A stretch of 29,320 bases of DNA from a virus: positions 1 to 29,320 of IMG/VR virus record IMGVR_UViG_3300042861_000326. One strand, written 5' to 3'. Positions 14,831 to 22,332 of the stretch are shown piece after piece. Made by a program: the position numbers and the translations under genes. Below the pieces are notes generated by a model that searched no databases, had not been told where the DNA came from, and saw only the letters and a list, made by a program, of their open reading frames with translations. Numbering within the stretch: position 1 is the first letter of the stretch; every line of letters starts with the position of its first letter.

Positions 14831-15695
14831 ACACTATATTCTTGGTGAACGTGAAGATAGGCTTGACTCTCATTTAATTGAGGGTCGGGCTCTTCACTGT
14901 TTACTACTTGAAGAAGAGAAGTTTAATGACCAGTTTGTAGTATCACTAGCTACATTACCTGGTGACAATGCCCGTAAAGTTATTGACAAAGTGTATGCAC
15001 TATCTTGCCAAGATGGTTGTGAGGCATTACCTTTGTCATCTCATGAGGGAGTCATACTTGATATTCTAAGAGAGATTAATTTACACCAAAGTCTTAAGAC
15101 TGATCAACAACGTGTAGAGAAAATGCTCACTGCAGAGAATATAAACTATTATGAGTTTCTTAAATCAAAAGGTTCCAAGACTGTTATAGACCAGGAAACT
15201 TATGATAGACTCAGAGGCTACGTAGAAATTATACTTAATAATGACTCGGTTACTAGCTTACTACAGTTGGGTTCACCTAACAGTTGGAGTGAGGTGCCAC
15301 TAGAAGCTGAGACTAAGTATACATTTGGTTTAAAAGGTATCATAGATAATTATGTTTATGATCCTGAAACTAAAGTTGTTACAATCAATGACTTTAAAAC
15401 TACGGGTAAAACTATAAGTGAGTTTAAAGAAACTGTAGACTACTACAAGTATTGGATGCAAGCTGCCATGTATTACAAGTTGATACAAGCAAACTTTAAA
15501 GGTCTCTCAGAGATCAGATTTAATTTCATAGTTATTGATAAGTACCAGCAGGTATTCGCGTTTCCTGTTTGTGCTGCTACATTGCATAGCTGGATCTGGA
15601 ATCTTGATGAGATATTAATAAAGGCTGATCACCATTATAGTAGTAGAAGATATGATTTACCTTATGATTATCTTGTAAATAAGATAACCTTGTAA
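14727..15695 (+). CDS. PD-(D/E)XK nuclease, RecB/Cas4-like
   Basis: This is a DNA nuclease of the RecB-like group, 322 residues. The signature residues appear in order: FSYSSLNKLMYVP at the N terminus (18-30), EGRALHCLL with His57, GIID with Asp207, the DFKTT strand with Asp222 and Lys224, and a QAAMYYK helix with Gln245. There is no Cys cluster, so no Fe-S site of the Cas4 type. The start ATG 14727 lies 104 bases inside the previous gene and is supported by the conserved-looking N-terminal SYSSLNKL motif. Its place among replication genes suggests processing of ends for recombination or packaging, or host DNA breakdown. Confidence 0.83.
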   Translation: MITDFQAEERFYSKKFRFSYSSLNKLMYVPNTFYKHYILGEREDRLDSHLIEGRALHCLLLEEEKFNDQFVVSLATLPGDNARKVIDKVYALSCQDGCEALPLSSHEGVILDILREINLHQSLKTDQQRVEKMLTAENINYYEFLKSKGSKTVIDQETYDRLRGYVEIILNNDSVTSLLQLGSPNSWSEVPLEAETKYTFGLKGIIDNYVYDPETKVVTINDFKTTGKTISEFKETVDYYKYWMQAAMYYKLIQANFKGLSEIRFNFIVIDKYQQVFAFPVCAATLHSWIWNLDEILIKADHHYSSRRYDLPYDYLVNKITL

Positions 15696-15698
15696 ACT

Positions 15699-16256
15699 AT
15701 GATTAAAGAGATAGTTAGTAAGTATACTCAAAAATCAAGAGTATTTTTATTTCCTTTGTTGGGATACCCTAGAATATCAGTGACTAATCCTATTCAAACA
15801 TATACATCCTGGGAAGGTATGTATAGCTTTGATGATTACAAACTAGTATGTGAGTATCCTGATAGAAAGGATGATGAGTTTAAAACCTTTGAAACAAAAA
15901 AATTACTAAGTCATTCTCATTTTTTAGATTTCTATGAGTCTGAGAACAAAACAGGCTTATATGTATTTGATTTATCTATGTATAAAGAAACTTGGAATGC
16001 CGTACATAATGGTAGATATTCTCAGATTCTGACAGAAGATAAAGGTAAAATACGGAAATACTTTTTGAATAATGCTTCTAGTTTGGAACATATAGAAAGC
16101 TATCTATACCCTGAAAGATATTACGGGGTATATAGTAAAGCTCTTAATGTGGATGAAGCTCTTTTAAGAAGTGTGGGTGAACTGTGCAGCAAGCCCGATC
16201 TTAAAAAAGAAAAGTTGGAGGTTAAAATAAAACACACCCAGCTTTTTGATATTTAG
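15699..16256 (+). CDS. Conserved-type phage protein of unknown function, 185 aa
   Basis: It is a soluble protein, three bases after the nuclease gene, rich in aromatic residues, beginning IVSKYTQKSRVFLFPLLG. It contains TPIQTY-like and SWEGMYSFDDYKLVC segments and a later SYLYPERYYGVYSKAL. I recall similar sequences as hypothetical proteins in Bacteroidota phages but know no function for them. The C terminus ends in HTQLFDI. No catalytic motif is visible. Lying directly before the polymerase unit, it may serve replication, by position only. Confidence 0.65.
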   Translation: MIKEIVSKYTQKSRVFLFPLLGYPRISVTNPIQTYTSWEGMYSFDDYKLVCEYPDRKDDEFKTFETKKLLSHSHFLDFYESENKTGLYVFDLSMYKETWNAVHNGRYSQILTEDKGKIRKYFLNNASSLEHIESYLYPERYYGVYSKALNVDEALLRSVGELCSKPDLKKEKLEVKIKHTQLFDI

Positions 16257-16279
16257 TATATTTGACCAAATTAAAATTT

Positions 16280-16648
16280 ATGGAAAAAAGTATGATGCTT
16301 ATTACATCATCATGGAAGGATAGCAAGACTTTCAAGATGATTCCTACGGACCTAGATTGCCCGTACGTAGAATGTATTTATGACAAAGATGTTGCAGTGT
16401 TAGCTGTCATTGGTGCTACCCAGAAAAGTATTTTTCACATGGTACCTAAGATTGATGCTAATGGTGACGTTGAGTTACGTAAATCACCTAGCCGTGAAGG
16501 TAAACCCTATAAAGAAGAGCGTAGATCTATGGAGACTTTTCAAGAGTATTATCTTGAAACAGAATCTGAAATAGAGAACTTCATCAAAATGTTTGCTAGT
16601 AACGCTGATACTTTTGACTACAAGCAATACTTTTCTAAAGAAGCATAG
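16280..16648 (+). CDS. Hypothetical protein, 122 aa, upstream of DNA polymerase
   Basis: I take ATG 16280 (MEKSMMLITS) instead of the in-frame TTG at 16262. The protein looks like a small alpha/beta domain: strands FKMIPTDLDCPYVECIYD and VAVLAVIGATQKSIFHMV, a charged loop with KSPSREGKPYKEERR, and a C-terminal helix. It lies two bases before the polymerase start and is probably co-translated. The family is not known to me. Confidence 0.65.
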   Translation: MEKSMMLITSSWKDSKTFKMIPTDLDCPYVECIYDKDVAVLAVIGATQKSIFHMVPKIDANGDVELRKSPSREGKPYKEERRSMETFQEYYLETESEIENFIKMFASNADTFDYKQYFSKEA

Positions 16649-16650
16649 TC

Positions 16651-18642
16651 ATGGCCAATTGGGTAATGGACTATGAAACTTTGATTAATTGTTTTGTAGC
16701 AGTGTTTACTCATTATAAGGAAGATCAAACTAAAGTATTTGTGATACATAAACTCAGGAATGATTTCTCTGAGCTACATAAGTTTTTACTAGATACTAAG
16801 TTTGATGATTCCTGGCATGTATCTTTTAATGGTATAGCTTTTGACTCTCAGATTACAGAGTATATAATAAGAAATGGAGATGAGTTATCTGGAGAAGATC
16901 CAGAAGTAATAGCTCATAGTTTATATCTTAAAGCTCAGGAGACTATTGAACGTAGTAATGCGGGAGAGTTTCCGGAATATTCTGAAAGAGATCTAAGTAT
17001 CAAACAGCTAGATATTTTTAAGCTAAATCACTGGGACAATCCCGCTAAGAGATCTAGTCTTAAATGGATTCAGTTTTCTATGGACTGGCATAATGTAAGA
17101 GATATGCCTATTCACCATAGTAGTTTCATTGAAACACAAGATCAGATAAACACTATTATTAGTTACTGTATTAATGACGTGGCTAGTACTAAACAGATTA
17201 TGTTTCTTAGCAAAGAACAGATCCTGTTAAGGAAGGCCTTAAGTAATGAGTACAACATTAACTTATATAGTGCTTCTGAACCCCGGATATCTAAGGAGTT
17301 ATTCTTACACTTCTTGAGTGCCAAGACCGGGATTAAGAAATTTGATCTTAAGCAGATGAGGACTATGAGAACTGAGATTAATGTTGGAGATATTATTCTT
17401 CCTTATATTAAGTTTAAACGTAAAGAGTTTATTAATATACACGAGAAGTTTAAAACTCTTGTAATTAATACAGCTAACACAAAAGGTGGATTTAAATATT
17501 CAGTTACTCATAAAGGTGTAAAGACAGACTTTGGTTTGGGTGGTGTGCATGGTGCTACAAAAGCTGGTGTATATGAAGCAAAAGATGGAATGATCATCAT
17601 GACTTCAGATGTCACTAGTTTCTATCCTAATCTAGCTATTAGAAACGGATGGTCTCCAGCACACATACCTAAAAAAGAATTCTGTGAACAGTATGAATGG
17701 TTCTTTGAGGAGAGAAAGAAGATACCTAAGAAGGATCCAAAGAACTATGTATACAAGATTATACTTAATAGTACTTATGGTCTCAGTAATGACGAGAATA
17801 GTTTCTTGTATGATCCTGAGTTTACTATGAGAATTACTATTAATGGTCAGCTAAGTCTAACTATGTTGTATGAGATGCTATCAGATGCTATTCCTGGTAG
17901 TGTGCCACTCATGCAAAATACAGATGGTCTAGAGATGTTGATTCCGGCAAACTATAAAGATGTATATCTTGATGTATGTAGTAAGTGGGAAGAGATGACT
18001 CAGCTACAGTTAGAACATGACCAGTATGAGAAACTAATATTAGCAGATGTAAATAATTATATTGCTGTATTCAAAGAAAAAGAAGTAAGTAAAGAAGACT
18101 GGGACTCTCTTAAAAAGAAAAGTCCACATTATGTATTTAAGCAACAAGGAGATAAGTATTTCTTTAATGCTACTAAGTGTAAGGGTAGACTAGAGTTTAC
18201 TGACTTAGCTCTACATAAGAACAAGTCTGCTTTGATTATACCTAAAACAGTGTATTATTACTTCGTACATAATCAAGTCCCTGAAATATTCTTGCAGCAA
18301 AATAGAAACATCTTTGATTATGTCAAGGGTGTAAAGAAGAAAGGGGACTGGGCATTTGTAGAAACATGCTTTGAAAAAGGTAAAAGACTTAATAGAGAAT
18401 TACAAGCTGTAGTTAGATATTATGTATCTAATAAAGGATGTAAGATAATTAAAGTCAATAAGGCTGATGGTAGGGAGATCCAAGTAGAATCAGGTAGATG
18501 GTTACAAACAGAGTTTAATCTTCATGAGATTAAAGTTTGGCAAGACTATGATATCAATGATGACTATTACCTAGAACAGGTATATAAAGAGATTGAAAAC
18601 ATCAGTAAAACTAAAGAACAGTCACAACTAAGTTTATTTTAA
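16651..18642 (+). CDS. Family B DNA polymerase with 3'-5' exonuclease
   Basis: This is the phage replicative polymerase, 663 residues and compact for the family. Exonuclease motifs: MDYET (Asp7, Glu9), FNGIAFD (Asn60 to Asp65) and YCIND (Tyr172, Asp176). Polymerase motifs: A, SDVTSFYP with Asp320; B, KIILNSTYG (369-377); C, QNTDG with Asp425. In motif C the usual first Asp of DTD is Asn here, but the catalytic second Asp is kept. The protein ends SQLSLF, an exact beta-clamp-binding pentapeptide (QL[SD]LF), suggesting use of the host or a phage DnaN clamp. No thumb-type terminal-protein domain is evident. Start and stop are tightly spaced with the neighbours. Confidence 0.93.
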   Translation: MANWVMDYETLINCFVAVFTHYKEDQTKVFVIHKLRNDFSELHKFLLDTKFDDSWHVSFNGIAFDSQITEYIIRNGDELSGEDPEVIAHSLYLKAQETIERSNAGEFPEYSERDLSIKQLDIFKLNHWDNPAKRSSLKWIQFSMDWHNVRDMPIHHSSFIETQDQINTIISYCINDVASTKQIMFLSKEQILLRKALSNEYNINLYSASEPRISKELFLHFLSAKTGIKKFDLKQMRTMRTEINVGDIILPYIKFKRKEFINIHEKFKTLVINTANTKGGFKYSVTHKGVKTDFGLGGVHGATKAGVYEAKDGMIIMTSDVTSFYPNLAIRNGWSPAHIPKKEFCEQYEWFFEERKKIPKKDPKNYVYKIILNSTYGLSNDENSFLYDPEFTMRITINGQLSLTMLYEMLSDAIPGSVPLMQNTDGLEMLIPANYKDVYLDVCSKWEEMTQLQLEHDQYEKLILADVNNYIAVFKEKEVSKEDWDSLKKKSPHYVFKQQGDKYFFNATKCKGRLEFTDLALHKNKSALIIPKTVYYYFVHNQVPEIFLQQNRNIFDYVKGVKKKGDWAFVETCFEKGKRLNRELQAVVRYYVSNKGCKIIKVNKADGREIQVESGRWLQTEFNLHEIKVWQDYDINDDYYLEQVYKEIENISKTKEQSQLSLF

Positions 18643-18643
18643 T

Positions 18644-19711
18644 ATGCCATTCAAATTAGCAATGGGCGGGAGCACGGAGAGTTATCTTCGTGACTCCTCT
18701 CATATTCCCCAACATGGAGGAAGATATAAAGTAATTACTAACGGATCAATACTTGATACCGTTCGTGCAGAACTAGCAGCTGCTGGTTTAATTGTAGATA
18801 GAGAGTTATTCTCTTCAAATGGAAAGGTTACAGTAGGTAATCATTATATGTCATATGGTACAGATCCAAATATAGGTATTGTATTTACCTGGGTTAACTC
18901 ATATGATAAGAGTACCAAGTTTCACTGTAGTGTAGGTTTGCACTTTAAAGATACTGACGGGGTAATGATTACTTCAGACATGGCTTTCTTTATGCGTAAA
19001 CATACTGGTACTGCAGACATAGAGATGGTAGATAATGTAAAGAAGCAGATTGGTCATACAGATAGTTTCTATAATGAACTACTTAGACGTAAAGCATCTA
19101 TGGAAGCTGTACTTGTAAACAAGAATCAGTGTGGGGAGATTATGGGTAAGACCTTTATCAATGACTATCTTAAAGCAGATCAGTTGACTGCAAGTAAGCA
19201 CTACTATGATAAGTTATTTGTAAACTCTGAAGAGATATCTTTATGGAATGTATATACAGGATTAGCATACTCTATTCAACATAGTCATCCTAAGTTCTAT
19301 ACTAGATCACATATTGGATGTTTTGATACAGTGTATGATGAATTGAAACATACTATTCTTAGTAATGTAGTAACTCCACAGCCTGTAATTCCTGTAGACA
19401 TTATAGAGACGGATCCTAATCAAATAAGTATCTTTGATGTAATAGAGTCAGAAGAAGAGTTATATGTAGACATGACTAATGATTTATTGATTCCAGACTT
19501 TGATAATGTAGATAATACAGGGTCCGATTTTGATATTGATAAGGAACCTGAGCCTGTAATCTTTGACTTTGAAGAAGAGGAAGTACCTTTTGATACTACA
19601 CCAGTACCTGATGCTTTCTATGAAGATCAAGAAAAAGAAGAAAATTCTTTGAATGAGGAGTCAGATTTCTTTAACTTTGATAACGATATCATAGACTTAC
19701 CAGAACTATAA
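18644..19711 (+). CDS. DUF932-like phage protein with an acidic tail
   Basis: Residues about 25-240 resemble DUF932 (phage/plasmid-like) proteins: GGRYKVITNGSILDTVRAEL, NHYMSYGTD, VNSYDKSTKFHCSVGLHF, and AFFMRKHTG. Family members are common on phages and plasmids; the function is unknown. The C-terminal 100 residues are very acidic and disordered (for example DFEEEEVPFD) and may mimic DNA or serve as a docking tail. A QISIF segment near residue 260 resembles a beta-clamp-binding peptide, echoing the QLSLF tail of the polymerase just upstream (one base gap). Confidence 0.72.
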   Translation: MPFKLAMGGSTESYLRDSSHIPQHGGRYKVITNGSILDTVRAELAAAGLIVDRELFSSNGKVTVGNHYMSYGTDPNIGIVFTWVNSYDKSTKFHCSVGLHFKDTDGVMITSDMAFFMRKHTGTADIEMVDNVKKQIGHTDSFYNELLRRKASMEAVLVNKNQCGEIMGKTFINDYLKADQLTASKHYYDKLFVNSEEISLWNVYTGLAYSIQHSHPKFYTRSHIGCFDTVYDELKHTILSNVVTPQPVIPVDIIETDPNQISIFDVIESEEELYVDMTNDLLIPDFDNVDNTGSDFDIDKEPEPVIFDFEEEEVPFDTTPVPDAFYEDQEKEENSLNEESDFFNFDNDIIDLPEL

Positions 19712-19716
19712 AATAT

Positions 19717-19757
19717 GAACCCCGGGGGTATGACTCTTGCATGCCCCCTCCGGGTTC
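19717..19757 (+). promoter_or_regulatory. GC-rich RNA hairpin in the gap before the Nmad1-like gene
   Basis: GAACCC (19717-19722) pairs with GGGTTC (19752-19757), GGGGG (19724-19728) with CCCCC (19744-19748), then a T-G pair and ATG with CAT (19730-19732 with 19740-19742), leaving a 7-base loop ACTCTTG. A small asymmetric internal loop (1 and 3 bases) separates the stems. This is by far the most GC-rich spot in an AT-rich region. No T tract follows, so it is not a standard terminator. It ends 11 bases before ATG 19769 and could be a translation control or an RNA-processing site. Confidence 0.65.
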
Positions 19758-19768
19758 TAACTAATGTT

Positions 19769-20299
19769 ATGAACAGAACAGAATTTAATAAACTAGTAGA
19801 TAAGCGTAAGGAGCTTATTGAGTCAGTATTACAAAAGAAAGGTGCCGAGTATTCCGGTGATGCAAATGTTTTTCACAACTTTGAAGAAGGTGCTAAAATG
19901 TCTTTTCATAGTAAGAGAGAAATGGTAGCATGGGAATATATGACTAAGCATCTTCAGTCTATACGTGATATGATTAGTGACAATAAAGCTTATTCTGAAC
20001 ACATGATTCGTGAGAAGTTTGGTGATGCTATTAACTACTTAATTCTTATGGAGGCTATGATGTTAGAGTGTAACGGTATGCATAACAGATTCTGTGAAGC
20101 TATTAAAGAGACTAAAGAAAAAGCTGAAAGGAAGATGGAAGAACTCCGTACTCCTGGGCATAATAGAGGAATGGATCAATTAGGTATGCCTAGAATAACT
20201 GCTGATAATCCTCTAACTAAAGCAAATGATCCCTTAAATAAACTAAAATTCCAACAACTACCACCTAACTATGATGAGTGGTATTATTCTAGTTACTAA
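19769..20299 (+). CDS. All-alpha protein resembling DUF1599/Nmad1 nucleotide-modification family
   Basis: I take ATG 19769 (MNRTEFNKLV), because the upstream in-frame ATG 19715 would force translation through a stable hairpin and adds an unlikely N terminus. The 176-residue protein has KKGAEYSGDANVFHNFEEGAK (24-43), a KHLQSIRDMI helix (60-69) and EKFGDAINYLILMEAM (82-97), where Glu and Asp could bind metal as in all-alpha NTP pyrophosphatases. This recalls DUF1599 (nucleotide-modification-associated domain 1), though the match is moderate. The last 45 residues are disordered. The MazG-like gene follows one base later, so both may act on the nucleotide pool. Confidence 0.65.
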   Translation: MNRTEFNKLVDKRKELIESVLQKKGAEYSGDANVFHNFEEGAKMSFHSKREMVAWEYMTKHLQSIRDMISDNKAYSEHMIREKFGDAINYLILMEAMMLECNGMHNRFCEAIKETKEKAERKMEELRTPGHNRGMDQLGMPRITADNPLTKANDPLNKLKFQQLPPNYDEWYYSSY

Positions 20300-20300
20300 T

Positions 20301-20690
20301 ATGCAAGAAATTATAAATGCTGTAAAGCAATTCCATGATGTATTTGGACAACACTATGCATCAGAACCAAGTTTAATTAAAGAAAAAGAATATCAATTAA
20401 GACATGACCTACAAGCTGAAGAACTCTTTGAATATCTTATGGCTTGCCGGGAGAATGATTTGGTGGGTATTGCTGATGCTCTTGGTGATCAGTTATATAT
20501 ATTGGTGGGCACCATTCTTAAACATGGTATGCAAGACAAGATCGTGGAAGTATTCCAAGAAATACAAAGATCTAACATGAGTAAGTTAGGTGAGGATGGA
20601 CTACCTATCCTGAGAGAGGATGGTAAAATTCTTAAAGGTCCAAACTATTCTAGACCTGATATTAAATCTATCTTAGAACAAAAAAAGTAA
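20301..20690 (+). CDS. MazG-like/HisE-like nucleoside triphosphate pyrophosphohydrolase
   Basis: The 129-residue protein (start ATG 20301, not the upstream in-frame ATG 20271) has the all-alpha pyrophosphatase signature: EELFE (40-44), then DALGDQLYILVGT with Asp59 and Asp63, which together bind the metal. The C-terminal SNMSKLGEDG and DGKILKGPNYSRPDI match phage members annotated as phosphoribosyl-ATP pyrophosphohydrolase-like. It should hydrolyse NTPs or dNTPs to the monophosphate plus pyrophosphate, cleaning the nucleotide pool or lowering alarmone-type signals. It is the last gene of the plus-strand block and its stop lies in the bidirectional terminator. Confidence 0.85.
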   Translation: MQEIINAVKQFHDVFGQHYASEPSLIKEKEYQLRHDLQAEELFEYLMACRENDLVGIADALGDQLYILVGTILKHGMQDKIVEVFQEIQRSNMSKLGEDGLPILREDGKILKGPNYSRPDIKSILEQKK

Positions 20691-20708
20691 ACGGTTAAGT
20701 TTACTTTT
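20683..20708. terminator. Bidirectional terminator between the converging blocks
   Basis: A 10-bp inverted repeat (20683-20692 with 20699-20708, AAAAGTAAAC and its complement) has a 6-base loop. Reading right it ends in four T; reading left the A run at 20681-20686 gives six T. It covers the stop of the MazG-like gene and lies 25 bases past the last minus-strand gene, so it can end both transcripts. Confidence 0.75.
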
Positions 20709-20733
20709 CAGATGATATAGTAAGACTATTAGT

Positions 20734-20874
20734 TTACCCTTGACCACGGTAACGCTTCATATAGTTCTTACTAGTTTTTAGTTTACTTGATTTCTTTTTA
20801 GCTACAATCCCTGGGCGCTTCTTACGAGTGCCCGAGGGTGCGTAGTTATTTTTACTAGTATTAACTTTTGCCAT
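20734..20874 (-). CDS. Small very basic micropeptide, 46 aa
   Basis: ATG at 20874, TAA at 20736-20734. The peptide starts MAKVNTSKNNYAPSG and contains RKKRPGIVAKKKSSKLK and a KNYMKRYRGQG end; about a third of residues are Lys or Arg. I recall similar short Lys-rich peptides with a YRGQG-type end from Bacteroidota phage virion regions. The gene starts three bases after the stop of the preceding minus-strand gene, supporting translation. It probably binds nucleic acid or sits in the virion; the role is unproven. Confidence 0.65.
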   Translation of the reverse strand: MAKVNTSKNNYAPSGTRKKRPGIVAKKKSSKLKTSKNYMKRYRGQG

Positions 20875-20877
20875 GAC

Positions 20878-21189
20878 TTAACACTTTTTCTTTTTCATTT
20901 TAACTGAGCCACCTTTTTTTCCAATTGGAGGTGCACCTGCCGCTGCCATTCCTGCTTTCATACCAATCTGTGCAAGTTGTTCAGGAGGTAAACCTGTTTG
21001 TTGAGAAGCACCACCCATTGGATCACCACCCATGATTTTACCCATAGCTTCCATTGAGTTTTTTCTACCTCCTATATAACCTTTTATCATCTTACCCATA
21101 CCAAACATAGCTTTTGGTAATGGTTGTCTTGCTTGTTTAGCAATAGCATCCAGATTATTATTATCTGGTCTCATTGATTTTTTTTTCAT
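20878..21189 (-). CDS. Gly/Met/Lys-rich low-complexity protein
   Basis: The 103-residue protein is built from Gly, Met, Ala, Pro and Lys, with an amphipathic N-terminal half (AMFGMGKMIKGYIGG) and a basic tail GKKGGSVKMKKKKC. Similar low-complexity Gly/Lys-rich small proteins are common near virion genes of aquatic phages. It may be a minor virion or ejected protein with membrane affinity. No defined domain is visible. Adjacent to the basic micropeptide, it probably belongs to the same transcript. Confidence 0.6.
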   Translation of the reverse strand: MKKKSMRPDNNNLDAIAKQARQPLPKAMFGMGKMIKGYIGGRKNSMEAMGKIMGGDPMGGASQQTGLPPEQLAQIGMKAGMAAAGAPPIGKKGGSVKMKKKKC

Positions 21190-21201
21190 ATACTAATATA
21201 G

Positions 21202-21357
21202 TTAAGATCCACAATATAAACAACCATCATCTTCATTATCATGCCAGTCACCATGTTTTTCCATGATTTTTTTAACCTCTTCATTAATCTGCTCTTGAGT
21301 CCAGTCAGGATTCATGGCTCTGATCTGCGCTCTTAAAAAGAAATAATTACTGTCCAT
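21202..21357 (-). CDS. 51-aa micropeptide with a C-terminal CxxC
   Basis: ATG at 21357 overlaps the stop of the upstream minus gene by one base (TAATG), and the frame ends at TAA 21204-21202. The peptide begins MDSNYFFLRAQIRAMNPDW, has a charged helix (EEVKKIMEKHG) and ends DDGCLYCGS, with two Cys that could bind metal. The tight junction and normal composition support a real gene. The function is unknown. Confidence 0.6.
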   Translation of the reverse strand: MDSNYFFLRAQIRAMNPDWTQEQINEEVKKIMEKHGDWHDNEDDGCLYCGS

Positions 21358-21818
21358 TAGTTTGTTAGAATTAGTAGTACACCTAATAATAAGGTACTAC
21401 AACCTAACCCAATGTTCCAATTTAATGATTTAGAATTTTTGATTTTTAACTCTATGTTGTCTTCAGCAATCTCATTATACTCTTCTATGAGTAAATTATA
21501 ATCTTTAACATAGGTTTTTGCATCAGCTATACATTTATTATAGCTTGATGTTAATAACTTAAGCTCTAAGTTTTTATCACCAATCCTTTTTTCAGAATCT
21601 AAGATTATACTATCTCTTAGAGATATACCTTTAGAATAATAACGTAAGTCTACCATAGCTGTAAGTACAGCACGTTCTTGTTCAGGAGTAAGAAACACTC
21701 CTGACTGTCCATTAATTACTAATCTTTGGGGAGTAAATTGACCATAGACTGTCAAGCTGCTTATTAGAAGCACGCTTAATAATATCAATGTCTTGGTTAC
21801 GCTGATCATTGTTTGCAT
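21357..21818 (-). CDS. Secreted/membrane coiled-coil protein, possible spanin component
   Basis: An N-terminal signal-like segment (about residues 8-25, ending SSLTVYGQ with no lipobox Cys) is followed by a long helical coiled-coil region (about 45-130) and a C-terminal membrane segment (LGCSTLLLGVLLILTN). The first 107 bases overlap the end of the preceding gene in another frame. Small coiled-coil membrane proteins with overlapping frames beside a holin-like gene resemble spanin pairs (Rz/Rz1), which fuse inner and outer membranes at lysis. The lack of a lipoprotein Cys argues against a classical Rz1, so this is tentative. Confidence 0.6.
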   Translation of the reverse strand: MQTMISVTKTLILLSVLLISSLTVYGQFTPQRLVINGQSGVFLTPEQERAVLTAMVDLRYYSKGISLRDSIILDSEKRIGDKNLELKLLTSSYNKCIADAKTYVKDYNLLIEEYNEIAEDNIELKIKNSKSLNWNIGLGCSTLLLGVLLILTN

Positions 21819-22086
21819 TATCTAGATCTTTTAAGTGTTTAATATGAAGTACTCGTAGACTATCTACATGAGCTAAGCTATCATGTAAGATTTTCATCTC
21901 AAGAGAATCTTGTGTTAGACTATCTGCTGAGATCTTTTGTTTCAGTTGGTTAGTGTGTATCTCTAAAGTACTAACTCTAGACATCTCATAGACAAATAGA
22001 GTAGCTACAATACAGATTATTGCAACTATTAGTATATCCTTAATTAGTTGATTCTGATTCTCCCTCATTGTTTTCTTCATTACCAT
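21712..22086 (-). CDS. Rz-like membrane-anchored coiled-coil protein
   Basis: The 124-residue protein (start ATG 22086; ATG 22080 and 22068 also possible) has one N-terminal membrane segment (about residues 16-34) and then a long helical heptad-type region with repeated Leu, Asp and His (SLTQDSLEMKILHDSLAHV). This is the shape of an inner-membrane spanin (Rz). It overlaps the holin-like gene before it and the coiled-coil gene after it. Role in disrupting the outer membrane at lysis is inferred from shape and position. Confidence 0.6.
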   Translation of the reverse strand: MVMKKTMRENQNQLIKDILIVAIICIVATLFVYEMSRVSTLEIHTNQLKQKISADSLTQDSLEMKILHDSLAHVDSLRVLHIKHLKDLDNANNDQRNQDIDIIKRASNKQLDSLWSIYSPKISN

Positions 22087-22312
22087 GTTTCTTATTAATC
22101 CATTTATCTACTGATGCAATACCAAAGCATGCTATTGTAAGTAGTTTAAAAGAATCAAAGATAAACTCATTTACTAGTAAAGGTTGGTTTAAGATACCTG
22201 TTACTATGTCAACTATAGCAAAGATAATCATTACTATAAATGCACCAAACCCAATAACTGCTTTTTCATTTAAAGAGTTATTGTCATCAAACATTGTCCA
22301 AAACTTTTTCAT
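22040..22312 (-). CDS. Two-TM holin-like membrane protein
   Basis: The 90-residue protein begins MKKFWTMFDDNN and has two membrane segments (about 19-41 and 53-68), a short connecting loop and a charged tail (INKKHGNEENNEGESE). The small size, two membrane helices and charged tail fit a holin, and the neighbours (endolysin-like gene upstream, spanin-like genes downstream) support a lysis cassette. Membrane proteins of this kind also serve other roles, so the holin call is moderate. Confidence 0.6.
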   Translation of the reverse strand: MKKFWTMFDDNNSLNEKAVIGFGAFIVMIIFAIVDIVTGILNQPLLVNEFIFDSFKLLTIACFGIASVDKWINKKHGNEENNEGESESTN

Positions 22313-22332
22313 TTTATTATACTTTATGTTGT

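Noticed and set aside
16257-16264. TATATTTG, an exact match to the Bacteroidota -7 promoter consensus TAnnTTTG, before the 16280 gene.
   Set aside because: No matching -33 element, and such 8-mers are expected many times by chance in this AT-rich sequence.
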